10,625 bases of DNA from Thermodesulfovibrionales bacterium (GCA_022013235.1 JAKLQR010000316.1:1-10625), one strand, 5' to 3'. Counted from the stretch's first letter, positions 1 to 7,207 are shown. The notes: generated from the sequence alone by a model not told the origin. Program-made: numbers and translations.

Positions 1-10
1 CGCGCTTGAC

Positions 11-53
11 GGTCCCTCCCAGTGCCTGGCACCGCGGGCATCACGGGACCTTT
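11..53 (+). repeat. Nested GC-rich inverted repeats followed by TTT
   Basis: GGTCCC at 11-16 is complementary to GGGACC at 45-50, and between them GTGCC (22-26) pairs with GGCAC (28-32). CCGCGG at 32-37 is itself palindromic. The outer stem is followed by TTT. This could be the tail of a terminator or a structured leader before the PC4 operon. The run of T is too short and the outer loop too long for a confident terminator call. Open frames from an upstream gene could end at 55 or 65, so it may instead be the 3' end of a coding region. Confidence 0.25.
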
Positions 54-67
54 AAAACTATATGAAT

Positions 68-111
68 AAGGAGAATCAGCCTTGAACCGTAAGCTGATGT
101 TCATCACTTAA
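68..111 (+). promoter_or_regulatory. Shine-Dalgarno site and nine-codon leader ORF abutting the PC4 gene
   Basis: AAGGAG at 68-73 lies eight bases before TTG at 82, which opens a nine-codon frame ending in TAA at 109-111. The next three bases are the ATG of the PC4 gene in the same frame. The ATG at 112 has no good ribosome-binding site of its own; the nearest one serves the TTG. Either the leader is translated and ribosomes re-initiate at TAA-ATG, or TAA is a nonsense change that cut off an originally longer N-terminus. Confidence 0.4.
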
Positions 112-351
112 ATGTCTGACGAAGGCGAGATAATCGGTGATATAAAGAAAGACGATAACAATGTAATCAGGATCTCGATCCAGGAATACAATGGTCATCG
201 ATACATTGATATCAGAAAATGCTTTCAAAATGGAAAAGGGCATATGTTCCGTACTAAACAGGGAGTAACAATCTCAAAGAGAAATATTAATCTCTTCATG
301 CTACACATGGAACATGCCCAAGGTATCCTTATGGAAAAGGAGCCATTCTGA
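112..351 (+). CDS. PC4/p15-family single-stranded DNA-binding protein
   Basis: This 79-residue protein fits the PC4 C-terminal domain (transcriptional coactivator p15 family). Residues 18-75 show the expected series of beta strands: an ISIQEYNGHRYIDIR stretch, then a short turn, then MFRTKQGVTISKRNINLFM, ending in an alpha helix. Family knowledge: small bacterial and phage PC4 proteins dimerise and bind single-stranded or melted DNA, acting in transcription or replication. The length is about that of one domain plus a charged N-terminus. The stop overlaps the ATG of the replication gene (TGATG at 349-353), so the two are translationally coupled, which fits a replication or recombination role. 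The start is uncertain because the only clear ribosome-binding site belongs to the leader ORF just before it. Family assignment is fairly confident; the cellular role is inferred. Confidence 0.75.
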   Translation: MSDEGEIIGDIKKDDNNVIRISIQEYNGHRYIDIRKCFQNGKGHMFRTKQGVTISKRNINLFMLHMEHAQGILMEKEPF

Positions 352-1409
352 TGGCATACAAAACGCTGAATGATTCTTTTTATTATGATGCGGAAATCCG
401 GCAGCTTCCGAAGGTAGCGTCCGACCTATTGCTTTATCTCATTACAAACCCTCATAGCCATTTCTCGGGCATCTATTACCTGCCACTTGCGACTGTACCC
501 ATAGAATCAAAACTCACAGTGACAGAAATTGATAGTGCCATCTCTATTTTGAGCAATATTGAAGAAATTCAAAAAGATGTGGATAGGGTATCCAGCGTTG
601 AAAGTGAAAGCATAAAAAGGCCGGATAGGGTATCCGTGTTTGAAACCAATTGCAAAAATCATTTTTTCATACGATTCGATAAGGTTCAGAATATTGTCTT
701 TGTCAAGTCCATGCTTCGGCATCAGACTGGCGGAAGGATGAGCGAGAAGCAAATCCGATCCGTATTGTCTCAGGTCCAGCAATTCAGCAAGTCCTCCGTG
801 ATTGTCCCATTCCTGGAATATCACCGTGATTTTTTACTTCATTGTTTTCTTGCGTTTGAGAAAGCACAACCGCCTGAGGACAGGAAGTTTGACGTTGCCA
901 AGGCGCGACGAGAGAAACTAAAGAACGACGTCGAGGAGTTTTACCATCAATTTGGTCTCTCTTTTTTTTGTACTAAAAAATACCCTATTCGGGAATTAAG
1001 ACAAGAAGAAGCATCAGCAGAAGAAGAAGCATCAGCAGATAATCAACTCTCAAAGGTAGATCAAACAATTGATGATCGCGCGTTGAATTTTTCAGGTAAC
1101 AACCTGACTCCAAGTAAAGAAGAGAAGGAGCGAATAGCTATACTTTGCCTGCAATTAAAAGATTTGAATCACGGATTTAATCCATATCAGTTTGTAAAAA
1201 AGACAATCAACAAAAATATTCCCTATACAGTCACAATGGAAGTGCTGGCAAAGATGGTCAAGTATAAAGCCACAATCAAGAATGCTTGGGCTTATGCAAT
1301 CGATGTTCTACAAAAAGATTATCAACAATACAATTATGCTCAGGCAATGAAGGAGCATATGCAATACAAAGAACCAGTGCAGATTGGAAAACTGACGGTG
1401 GTTGACTGA
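351..1409 (+). CDS. Phage replication initiator / replisome organiser-like protein
   Basis: The 352-residue protein resembles phage replisome organisers of the DnaD-like kind. Residues 4-75 look like the winged-helix start of these proteins (SFYYDAEIRQLP, then a helical stretch, then SGIYYLPLATV). Residues 100-160 carry the typical FIRFDKVQNIVFVKSMLRHQ segment and a helix ending FLEYH. Residues about 170-260 are charged and low in complexity, including a duplicated EEASA element. The C-terminal 90 residues form a helical domain ending in NAWAYAIDVL, like the tail of DnaD/DnaB-type phage proteins. Expected role: binding the element's origin and recruiting host helicase. The gene overlaps the PC4 gene by one base and contains iteron-like repeats, as lambda O contains its origin. 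No Walker motif is visible, so it is not the helicase itself. The exact family is inferred from pattern, not a search. Confidence 0.6.
   Translation: MAYKTLNDSFYYDAEIRQLPKVASDLLLYLITNPHSHFSGIYYLPLATVPIESKLTVTEIDSAISILSNIEEIQKDVDRVSSVESESIKRPDRVSVFETNCKNHFFIRFDKVQNIVFVKSMLRHQTGGRMSEKQIRSVLSQVQQFSKSSVIVPFLEYHRDFLLHCFLAFEKAQPPEDRKFDVAKARREKLKNDVEEFYHQFGLSFFCTKKYPIRELRQEEASAEEEASADNQLSKVDQTIDDRALNFSGNNLTPSKEEKERIAILCLQLKDLNHGFNPYQFVKKTINKNIPYTVTMEVLAKMVKYKATIKNAWAYAIDVLQKDYQQYNYAQAMKEHMQYKEPVQIGKLTVVD
581..635 (+). repeat. Iteron-like pair of 13-bp repeats inside the replication gene (candidate origin)
   Basis: GGATAGGGTATCC occurs at 581-593 and again at 623-635, exactly 42 bp apart, about four helical turns. 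Each copy is an imperfect palindrome (GGATA-GGG-TATCC), and TTGAAA follows both copies at the same offset (from 598 and 640). The core ATAGGGTAT returns once in reverse orientation at 980-988. The flanks are AT-rich. Two identical, evenly phased sites within a replication initiator gene fit initiator-binding iterons. The copies are in the same reading frame (both encode DRVS), so protein-level duplication is an alternative. Confidence 0.4.
1005..1039 (+). repeat. In-frame 18-bp tandem duplication
   Basis: The unit GAAGAAGCATCAGCAGAA at 1005-1022 is repeated almost completely at 1023-1039, giving two EEASA peptides in the linker of the replication protein. The period of 18 keeps the frame. It looks like a slippage product in a disordered linker. 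Confidence 0.85.
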
Positions 1410-1555
1410 TGGTATCTCTATTAAAGGACATAAGGCAACGGGTCCTTCCTGGACCCCTCCCCATGCAGTGCGCAAAGCATGGCAAAAACGAATTATCCAT
1501 AGAATTTTTGAAGAGGGTGTCGTGTCGTTTAATTTCTTTAAATTCAATAAGTTGA
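1409..1555 (+). CDS. Possible small protein between the replication and small-terminase genes
   Basis: The ATG overlaps the stop of the replication gene (TGATG at 1407-1411), the same coupling used at 349-353. It opens a 48-residue frame that ends just before the small terminase gene. The product is basic, beginning MVSLLKDIRQRVLPG and containing a CAKHGKNELSIEFLKR stretch; I recognise no family. Coding status is uncertain. The overlapping start supports a real gene, while two GC-rich inverted repeats within it and the small size suggest the stretch may chiefly be a DNA or RNA signal. It fills the only sizeable gap in the left part of the operon. Confidence 0.35.
   Translation: MVSLLKDIRQRVLPGPLPMQCAKHGKNELSIEFLKRVSCRLISLNSIS
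1440..1482 (+). repeat. Two adjacent inverted repeats upstream of the small terminase gene
   Basis: GGGTCC (1440-1445) pairs with GGACCC (1451-1456) across a five-base loop. Six bases on, CCATGC (1461-1466) pairs with GCATGG (1477-1482) around a ten-base loop containing the palindrome TGCGCA. The pair lies about 90 bp before the Nu1-like gene. In lambda the cos region adjoins Nu1, so a packaging recognition site is one possible reading; an RNA structure or chance are others. Confidence 0.3.
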
Positions 1556-1568
1556 GGAATAATTAGGC

Positions 1569-2177
1569 ATGGAAGAAGATAAGATTAACACATATCAACT
1601 TTCGGATAGTCAAATTTCCAGCAGGATATTATTTAATTTATTAACCGCTATGAACGAACAGACTTTACCTGGTATCAAAGAAAATAGAGATATCCTCGTA
1701 CCAGTCGAAGTCCTTTCGCTTCTTTTTGGTATTACGGATCGTCATGTGCAAAGACTATCTAACGAAGAAAAAATACTTAAAGAAGTGCGCGGGAAATATT
1801 TTTTTCTTTTGTCGATTATGAACCTAGTCAAACATCAACGCAGACTCATAGAACAGGGTGGCGATGCAACAATTACGGACCTTCGGAAGGAAGAGCAAAA
1901 AATAAAAAATGAGCTTTTGCAAATAGAACTGGAAAGGTCGAAAAAATCGCTTATTTCTGTCGAGGAAGTGAAAAAATCTGCAATGAACGAAGGCAAGAGG
2001 ATCCGTGATGCACTCAATAACATCGTTCCGCGTATCAGGGCACTACTTGCAGCTGAAACTGACGAGCTTAAATGCGGTGATATCCTGATAGATGAGCTGA
2101 ACCGTATTAACGACTATTTCACCGATGACGAGCAGGAGCGATCAATACATGGGAGGAATGACAATGGACACAAATAA
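1569..2177 (+). CDS. Nu1-like phage terminase small subunit
   Basis: The 202-residue protein matches the lambda Nu1-type small terminase pattern. A winged helix-turn-helix spans about residues 44-90 (VPVEVLSLLFGITDRHVQRL, then KEVRGKYFFLLSIMNLVKH), followed by a charged coiled coil (104-140) and the typical LISVEEV element leading into a helix with an RALLAAE stretch. Small terminases bind the packaging site on phage DNA and load it onto the large, ATP-driven terminase subunit. A GAGG at 1554-1557 is the nearest ribosome-binding sequence to the ATG. The 3' end overlaps the next gene by 14 bases. The usual partner, a large terminase with Walker motifs and a nuclease domain, is absent from the window. 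In phage satellites a lone small terminase redirects a helper phage's packaging machine, so this absence may carry meaning. A regulatory DNA-binding role is the main alternative. Confidence 0.65.
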   Translation: MEEDKINTYQLSDSQISSRILFNLLTAMNEQTLPGIKENRDILVPVEVLSLLFGITDRHVQRLSNEEKILKEVRGKYFFLLSIMNLVKHQRRLIEQGGDATITDLRKEEQKIKNELLQIELERSKKSLISVEEVKKSAMNEGKRIRDALNNIVPRIRALLAAETDELKCGDILIDELNRINDYFTDDEQERSIHGRNDNGHK

Positions 2178-2598
2178 TACAGAAGGCACCTGGTTTGATT
2201 TTTATATCGATAATTCTGACGCGAGGATCAGTTTAAAAATCAGGGCCATTGATGCAAAGGAAGGCATTCTTCTAACACAGAAACATGCCTGCATGGGGAA
2301 AAAGAAACGCTATAAAGTGAAGATGATCGAATCAAGGCGTTTTCAGGATGAGTTCATAAATTGTGCGTTGGAAGACTTTACAGGAATCGTAAATGAAGAA
2401 AATAAGCCCCTGGAAGTCAATTTCAAAAACAAGAGAGACATTTTCAATCTTCCATATACATGCAAGGGAAAGACTATCGCAGACTTTATCATCGAAAAAA
2501 CAGCATCCCTCGCCGGATTACCTCAAGGCCCCTACCCTAATGTGAAAGTATCACAATTGATTTCAAAAATGAACCAATGGAGGAAGAGCCATGGCTGA
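2164..2598 (+). CDS. Probable phage tail assembly chaperone
   Basis: The 144-residue protein is identified mainly by position and style. It directly precedes and overlaps the tape measure gene by eight bases, where long-tailed phages place their tail assembly chaperone (lambda gpG). It begins with an acidic TEGTWFDFYIDN stretch and a beta-rich half (SLKIRAIDAKEGILLTQ, RYKVKMIESRRF), followed by a helical half; chaperones of this kind bind the tape measure protein and major tail protein during tail assembly. I chose ATG 2164 because GGGAGG at 2151-2156 is seven bases upstream. ATG 2158 is only one base from that site, and 2125 lies deep within the terminase gene. No lambda-type slippery heptamer in the correct phase was found, so a frameshifted long form is not supported. 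A minor structural protein is an alternative. Confidence 0.5.
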   Translation: MDTNNTEGTWFDFYIDNSDARISLKIRAIDAKEGILLTQKHACMGKKKRYKVKMIESRRFQDEFINCALEDFTGIVNEENKPLEVNFKNKRDIFNLPYTCKGKTIADFIIEKTASLAGLPQGPYPNVKVSQLISKMNQWRKSHG

Positions 2599-5500
2599 CA
2601 GAGTTATTAACATAATCATCAAAGCTGACGGCACTGCAGCGGTACAGAGTTTTAATCAAGTCTCAAATGCGGGAACAAGCATGGCTGAAGATGTTACTAA
2701 AGGGACATCAAAAATAAGTGCTTCCCTTGCAAGGTTTGCGCAACGCGTTGTCACGCAGTTCAAATCACTTATTTCGAATGTCGATAATTTCAAGCTCAGG
2801 ATGTCAGAAGTAGACAGGTTTCTCCAGCAAGGATTAAATCTCGCAAGTCTGTATGCCATGCAGAGGACAATGACAGGAAGCCTGGACGCTGCTGAACTGA
2901 TGCAGAATAGCCTAAAAGGTCTTGCTTCTACAGCCCGATACACCGGTGACGGTATTGAAGAATCCTTCCGGGAAGTTGAAAAGTTCACAGCTGATGGACT
3001 TGTCAATATTCAAGAAACATCCCAGGCATTAAAAAATTTAGAACTGCGTGGGTATGGTCTGGAGAAAAGCATCGATATCCTGGAGAGACTTAAAGATTCA
3101 GCTGCTTTCAACCGCCAGTCTCACTTATCGATGGGTGCAGCCATTGTATCGGCGACAGAAGGCTTAAAAAATGAAAACAGCATTCTTGTCGATAATGCCG
3201 GCGTCACAAAAAATGTTTCAGTGATGTGGAAAGAGTACGCCGCTCAGATCGGAAAATCAGTAGAGCATATGACAATCGCCGAAAAGAGAGAGGCGGAATA
3301 TCAAGGCATCATGCGTGAGACAGAGGCCCAGATCGGAAATTCAAAACTCGCCACTGAAGGTTTGACCGGTGCGAAGGCTCAGCTAAATAACGAAATTTTC
3401 AAACTGAAGGCTTCTTTTGGTGAAACATTGATACCTGCATTTCTGGCTTTTGGTAAAGCGGCTAACTGGGTATTAGAAAATGTTTTAAAACCTTTCCTCG
3501 GCGGTATTGAACTGCTTGGCGCCGGTGCCGGTGCATGGGCTGCAAGATTCGGAGCGATATGGGATTGGGTTACATCAGGCTTTACTGGTGGAACGGAAAA
3601 AATCAATAACGAACTGGCAGCCATTGATGACGCGTTCAATGAATATGCCGAAGAAATAGTCAAGAAATGGGAAGGCAAACTAAAGATCCCGGAAATTGGG
3701 AAAGATACCGGCAATAGGCGGCAGGATATACAGGATGAGGGGGATATAGCCAAAGCAGCAAGTGACAAAATAAAAAAACTTACTGATGAATACGAGGCGC
3801 TAAGGCTCAGCCTCGAACGGCAGATTCAGATGGTCGGGCTGGATAACCTCGGCAAAAAGCTCCTGGAAGCATCAAATGATTTCGAGGACCTCAAAAAGAA
3901 GTTCGGCGAGGCAAAGGCACAGAAGATATACGATTTACAGATCAAGCTGCTCGACAAGGAAGAATTTCAAAAAACCCTTGATTCAGTGAAGGGTGCCTTT
4001 AAGAACCTTGAAGATGAGTTTATCCCTTCGCTGGAAGAACGCATCAAAGCTGAAGAAAACTATATGAAGTCAGTAATCGATGCCTATGATACACGCAAAG
4101 ATCTTGAAGAGAAGCTCACTGATGCAACGGCTACGGAACAAGCAAAGAGACTCAAGGATGAAGAGAAGGTGCTTGAAGATATGTTGCGCTTAAACTTCCT
4201 GGCAGACCAGACCCTCGAGGAAAGGCTAAAAAACAAAGAGCGCATTTATGCAATCTATGCGGAACACCGGGCGAAGATCGAGGCAGAGTATGCGCCGAAG
4301 ACCTTCAGCCAGGGCGTTGACGAGGGCATGGACGAATATCTGAAGTCTCTTGAATGGGGCTTTGACCGGGGGAAGGACCTGGCGCGGGAGGCGTTCACCA
4401 GCATGGAGGGCTTCTTTGAGGACCTCTTTACCGGGCGGGTAAAGCTCTCCTGGCAAAACCTGCTCGGCTGGATGGGCGGATTGTTTGCGAAGTTCCTTGC
4501 TGAAATGACAACAAAGATGATTGCACAGACCGGGATTATACAGCAGATTATGGGGACCGTAGGTTCGGCTGCGCCGGGAGCAGGCGGGGCGCTAAGTGAG
4601 ATGGGAGGGTTAAGCACCTTACTTAGGTTAGGTGTAGGGTTAGGCGCTGGGCGGCTATTCGGCGGAGGCACAGGAGCTAATGTTGGAGGAATGGCCGGAG
4701 GGTTTGCAGGGGGCGCGCTTGCATCTTCAACCCTCATGACAACCGGGGTGATGGCAAGCACAATGATAAACGCAGGGATGGTGGGCGCAGTATGGGGGAG
4801 CATCGTACCGATTCTCGGGACTGTTGTTGGCGCGCTTATCGGTGCAGGGTTAGGCAAACTGATAGGTGACCTTTTGGGTAGTGATACCATACAACAGAAG
4901 TTCCGCGTGGTCGGAGGGGAAGTCCATACATACGGAGATATGCCAAAAGGGAAGCAGCAAGAATTGTTAAATTCACTTCAGCCAGCTTACGATGCATTTG
5001 TCGGCTGGGCTGAAGATATGGGGCTTGCGGCGGAAAACTTATTTGATGTCGGGCGCTGGGGGCTGGAAGATAAAAGTAAGATTACTTCAAAAGAACTCCT
5101 TAACTCGTTTTATAGAGGACTGCTTGATGCATTAGGGCTTGATACTGAGATATTTAAGCCTTACCAGAAGTCCGGTGAAAAATACTATGAAACCATCCAG
5201 CGTGTAATGCAGGCACTCGCCGAGGGGATCCCGTCAGTGGTTGCTTCAATAGACGATTATATCCGCGCGATAGAGTCCAGCGACGATGCAATCGCACAGT
5301 TCCGGGACCGCCTGAGGGATATGGACGCGGGCATCGATGACCTGAGGGATTCATTAAACGAGGCCACTGACCCGTCCGACGCCATGCAGTATGCCAACCA
5401 ATTGAAACAGGCGATCTACGAACGGTACATGCTCGAAAAGCAGCTCATCGAGGGGCTGGTCGCAAGCATCAGGGCGCTGAAAGACGCATACTTTGAATTC

Positions 5501-6811
5501 ACCCTGGGCCTGCAGCAGAAGATAGACGACCTGACCGGCAGCGCGGATTCCATCGGCATGCTCTGGGACAGGATGATTTATATTGTCGACCAGCTCGGCG
5601 ACAGTTCGCTCTCGGCAAGCGAGAGGCTGGACCTGCTGAACCAGGGCATCGGGTATCTCGACCAGTGGGTGTCGGCGAATGTAGCGGCCATACAGGCGCA
5701 GTATGCCCTGCAGCAGCAGGCCATCGAGGCGCAGATCGAAGCGGTCAATGCGGAGATTGAAGCGCTGAACCAGCAGAAAGCAGCGATCAGCGAACAGATC
5801 AGCGGCCTCCAGGAGCAGCTGGACCTTTCAAAGCGCTGGAAGTCCGTGCTTGACAGCGTGACGCAGTCGATCCGCGACATGAAGACCACGTTCTCGCAGC
5901 GCGATGATCTGGAGCAGCTCGATTACCTGCGGTCCGAGATCGATACGCTCTTTGGCAAATATCAGGGCGCTACAGGAGAGGAGAAGGTAGGGTATGCGCA
6001 GGAACTGCAATCGATTATACAACAATATCTCACCATGGCAGCGGACACGCTTCAGCTTCCGTCGCTGGCATACGGCGCGGTATATGACGACATGCTCGCG
6101 ATCCTTGAGACAATCCAGGGCGACGCGATTGCCGGATCTGCCACACAGGAGGACATACTCGCGCAGATCTCCGCGCTGCAGCAGGAATCGAATTCGATAG
6201 ACATGGCGATTGCGCAACGGCAGGACCAGATCGCACAGCTTAACCAGCAGATTGCGGACCTTAATGTTCAGATGCAGGCGGACATTCAGGCCATACAGCA
6301 GCAGGCGGCGACGTACTATGAATGGGCGCAGACCGAAGGGGCGCAGCTCTATGAGGACGCCATTGCAGAGCAAACTGAAAAACTCCAGGAGATCCTCGGC
6401 GATCAGACGGCAGAGGAGTACCTGGCAGACCTCCAGTTGGCGGCAGTCACAGAGCTTGTGCAGATCCGCGACATACTGGAAGACATACGCGCCGCGTTCG
6501 GCAATATCCCGCAGTCAGCCTCGGGCGCATACTTCACAAAGCCCTCGCTCACCTGGGTGGCGGAGAAAGGGCCTGAGTGGGTAATACCGGACGGCAAAGT
6601 GGCCGGCGGGGTGACTGTGCAGCCACAAACAGTCAAACAGGAATTTAATATATCCGTTCCCGTGTCAGTCAGTATTCAAGAAGTTAAAGACCGGAAAACA
6701 GTCCATCAATTGACACAAGAGATCGGCAGGACAGCAGTAGATGCAGTATCGCAGTCACTCAGAGGAGGCCGTCTTAGAGTTCAAGTCCAGGATATAAATC
6801 GAGGCAGATAA
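2591..6811 (+). CDS. Phage tail tape measure protein
   Basis: At 1406 residues this is by far the largest gene. The N-terminal 300 residues have the usual tape measure start (MADRVINIIIKADGTAAVQSF) and long amphipathic helices. A helix-rich charged segment with coiled-coil character spans about 385-540. A glycine- and alanine-rich hydrophobic region spans about 650-760, the part thought to enter the membrane during DNA ejection. Glutamine-rich coiled coils lie near 1034-1080 and 1190-1243. The C-terminus has the common WVAEKGPEWVIPDG element (about 1321-1334). The protein sets tail length; at the textbook 0.15 nm per residue this predicts a tail near 210 nm, so a siphovirus- or myovirus-type ancestor. 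The ATG overlaps the chaperone stop. Base composition changes within the gene: 2761-2820 has 22/60 G+C and 5701-5760 has 36/60, suggesting mosaic origin. The frame is intact with no sign of decay. Confidence 0.92.
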   Translation: MADRVINIIIKADGTAAVQSFNQVSNAGTSMAEDVTKGTSKISASLARFAQRVVTQFKSLISNVDNFKLRMSEVDRFLQQGLNLASLYAMQRTMTGSLDAAELMQNSLKGLASTARYTGDGIEESFREVEKFTADGLVNIQETSQALKNLELRGYGLEKSIDILERLKDSAAFNRQSHLSMGAAIVSATEGLKNENSILVDNAGVTKNVSVMWKEYAAQIGKSVEHMTIAEKREAEYQGIMRETEAQIGNSKLATEGLTGAKAQLNNEIFKLKASFGETLIPAFLAFGKAANWVLENVLKPFLGGIELLGAGAGAWAARFGAIWDWVTSGFTGGTEKINNELAAIDDAFNEYAEEIVKKWEGKLKIPEIGKDTGNRRQDIQDEGDIAKAASDKIKKLTDEYEALRLSLERQIQMVGLDNLGKKLLEASNDFEDLKKKFGEAKAQKIYDLQIKLLDKEEFQKTLDSVKGAFKNLEDEFIPSLEERIKAEENYMKSVIDAYDTRKDLEEKLTDATATEQAKRLKDEEKVLEDMLRLNFLADQTLEERLKNKERIYAIYAEHRAKIEAEYAPKTFSQGVDEGMDEYLKSLEWGFDRGKDLAREAFTSMEGFFEDLFTGRVKLSWQNLLGWMGGLFAKFLAEMTTKMIAQTGIIQQIMGTVGSAAPGAGGALSEMGGLSTLLRLGVGLGAGRLFGGGTGANVGGMAGGFAGGALASSTLMTTGVMASTMINAGMVGAVWGSIVPILGTVVGALIGAGLGKLIGDLLGSDTIQQKFRVVGGEVHTYGDMPKGKQQELLNSLQPAYDAFVGWAEDMGLAAENLFDVGRWGLEDKSKITSKELLNSFYRGLLDALGLDTEIFKPYQKSGEKYYETIQRVMQALAEGIPSVVASIDDYIRAIESSDDAIAQFRDRLRDMDAGIDDLRDSLNEATDPSDAMQYANQLKQAIYERYMLEKQLIEGLVASIRALKDAYFEFTLGLQQKIDDLTGSADSIGMLWDRMIYIVDQLGDSSLSASERLDLLNQGIGYLDQWVSANVAAIQAQYALQQQAIEAQIEAVNAEIEALNQQKAAISEQISGLQEQLDLSKRWKSVLDSVTQSIRDMKTTFSQRDDLEQLDYLRSEIDTLFGKYQGATGEEKVGYAQELQSIIQQYLTMAADTLQLPSLAYGAVYDDMLAILETIQGDAIAGSATQEDILAQISALQQESNSIDMAIAQRQDQIAQLNQQIADLNVQMQADIQAIQQQAATYYEWAQTEGAQLYEDAIAEQTEKLQEILGDQTAEEYLADLQLAAVTELVQIRDILEDIRAAFGNIPQSASGAYFTKPSLTWVAEKGPEWVIPDGKVAGGVTVQPQTVKQEFNISVPVSVSIQEVKDRKTVHQLTQEIGRTAVDAVSQSLRGGRLRVQVQDINRGR

Positions 6812-6817
6812 TTAAAT

Positions 6818-7117
6818 ATGAAAATGACGCTTGAAAAAGAAGATATCCATGAAATTGCTCATACTGTTGCAGAAATATTAAAACCTCACTTGGGGAATAC
6901 ACAGAGAGAAGAAGATATAGTATTTGATGTCAAAGGAATTGCAAGCTATCTCCATGTTTCTGAATCATGGGTATACGAAAGAAGCCGTTTGAATGAAATA
7001 CCAAAAACAAAACCATATGGAGTACTGCTTTTCAGAAAGAAAGATATCGATAAATGGCTAGAAAAGCACTCAACACCGTCAGTGAATATTCCTCCAAAAA
7101 TCAAGGCGGCCACTTGA
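6818..7117 (+). CDS. AlpA/excisionase-type helix-turn-helix protein
   Basis: This 99-residue protein has the small MerR-like fold of excisionases and AlpA regulators (HTH_17 type). Residues 36-58 form the helix-turn-helix (DVKGIASYLHVSESWVYERS), residues 64-75 the wing (TKPYGVLLFRKKD), and residues 76-84 the closing IDKWLEKHS helix. Such proteins bend DNA at attachment sites to favour excision, or switch int transcription. It starts six bases after the tape measure stop, with a distant GAGG at 6802-6805; ATG 6824 is another possible start. It lies ahead of the regulator and integrase, separated by a 125-base control region. A plain DNA-binding regulator is the alternative. An excisionase role is favoured by the neighbouring integrase. 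Confidence 0.7.
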   Translation: MKMTLEKEDIHEIAHTVAEILKPHLGNTQREEDIVFDVKGIASYLHVSESWVYERSRLNEIPKTKPYGVLLFRKKDIDKWLEKHSTPSVNIPPKIKAAT

Positions 7118-7173
7118 TACTTATTCAAGAAACCTACAAAATAAATCTCTATTTATTAAACACTTAAAAACTA

Positions 7174-7194
7174 TTGTGCTAGAAATTGTGCTAA
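7174..7194 (+). promoter_or_regulatory. Tandem TTGTGCTAA sites upstream of the regulator promoter
   Basis: TTGTGCTA at 7174-7181 (with G as the ninth base) and TTGTGCTAA at 7186-7194 are direct repeats 12 bp apart, roughly one helical turn. The extended match AAATTGTGCTAAT at 7183-7195 reappears in inverted orientation at 8529-8541 within the integrase 3' end, and a near copy (GTGCTAATC inverted) overlaps the -10 region at 7234-7242. They are probably binding sites for the integrase arm domain, the excisionase or the regulator. Confidence 0.55.
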
Positions 7195-7207
7195 TCATAA
7201 AAAATAC

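Noticed and set aside
1..42. Zinc-finger-like CPRC peptide on the minus strand, considered as a Com-type phage protein
   Set aside because: An in-frame stop lies directly before it and no start is available, and the window edge prevents seeing any continuation.
507..824. 105-codon minus-strand frame opposite the replication gene
   Set aside because: No domain is visible, and the plus strand frame is coupled by overlapping codons to its neighbours.
2290..2310. GGGGAAAAAG in the chaperone gene, considered as a lambda G/GT-type frameshift site
   Set aside because: The G and A runs are not in the phase required for simultaneous slippage, and the chaperone frame already ends in overlap with the tape measure gene.
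4255..4890. 211-codon open frame on the minus strand within the tape measure gene
   Set aside because: It lies antisense to a clear tape measure protein, is made of Ala/Pro/Ser-rich filler expected opposite a Gly/Ala-rich coding region, and has no recognisable domain.
5828..6373. 181-codon minus-strand frame, plus plus-strand frames at 5994-6200 and 6210-6584
   Set aside because: All are shadows of the GC-rich, glutamine-rich tape measure segment; their Arg/Leu-rich composition is typical of frame-shifted reading.
7140..7157. AATAAAT-CTCT-ATTTATT hairpin after the excisionase gene, considered as a terminator
   Set aside because: The seven-base stem is purely A-T and no T-run follows, so it is too weak for an intrinsic terminator; chance in AT-rich DNA is likely.
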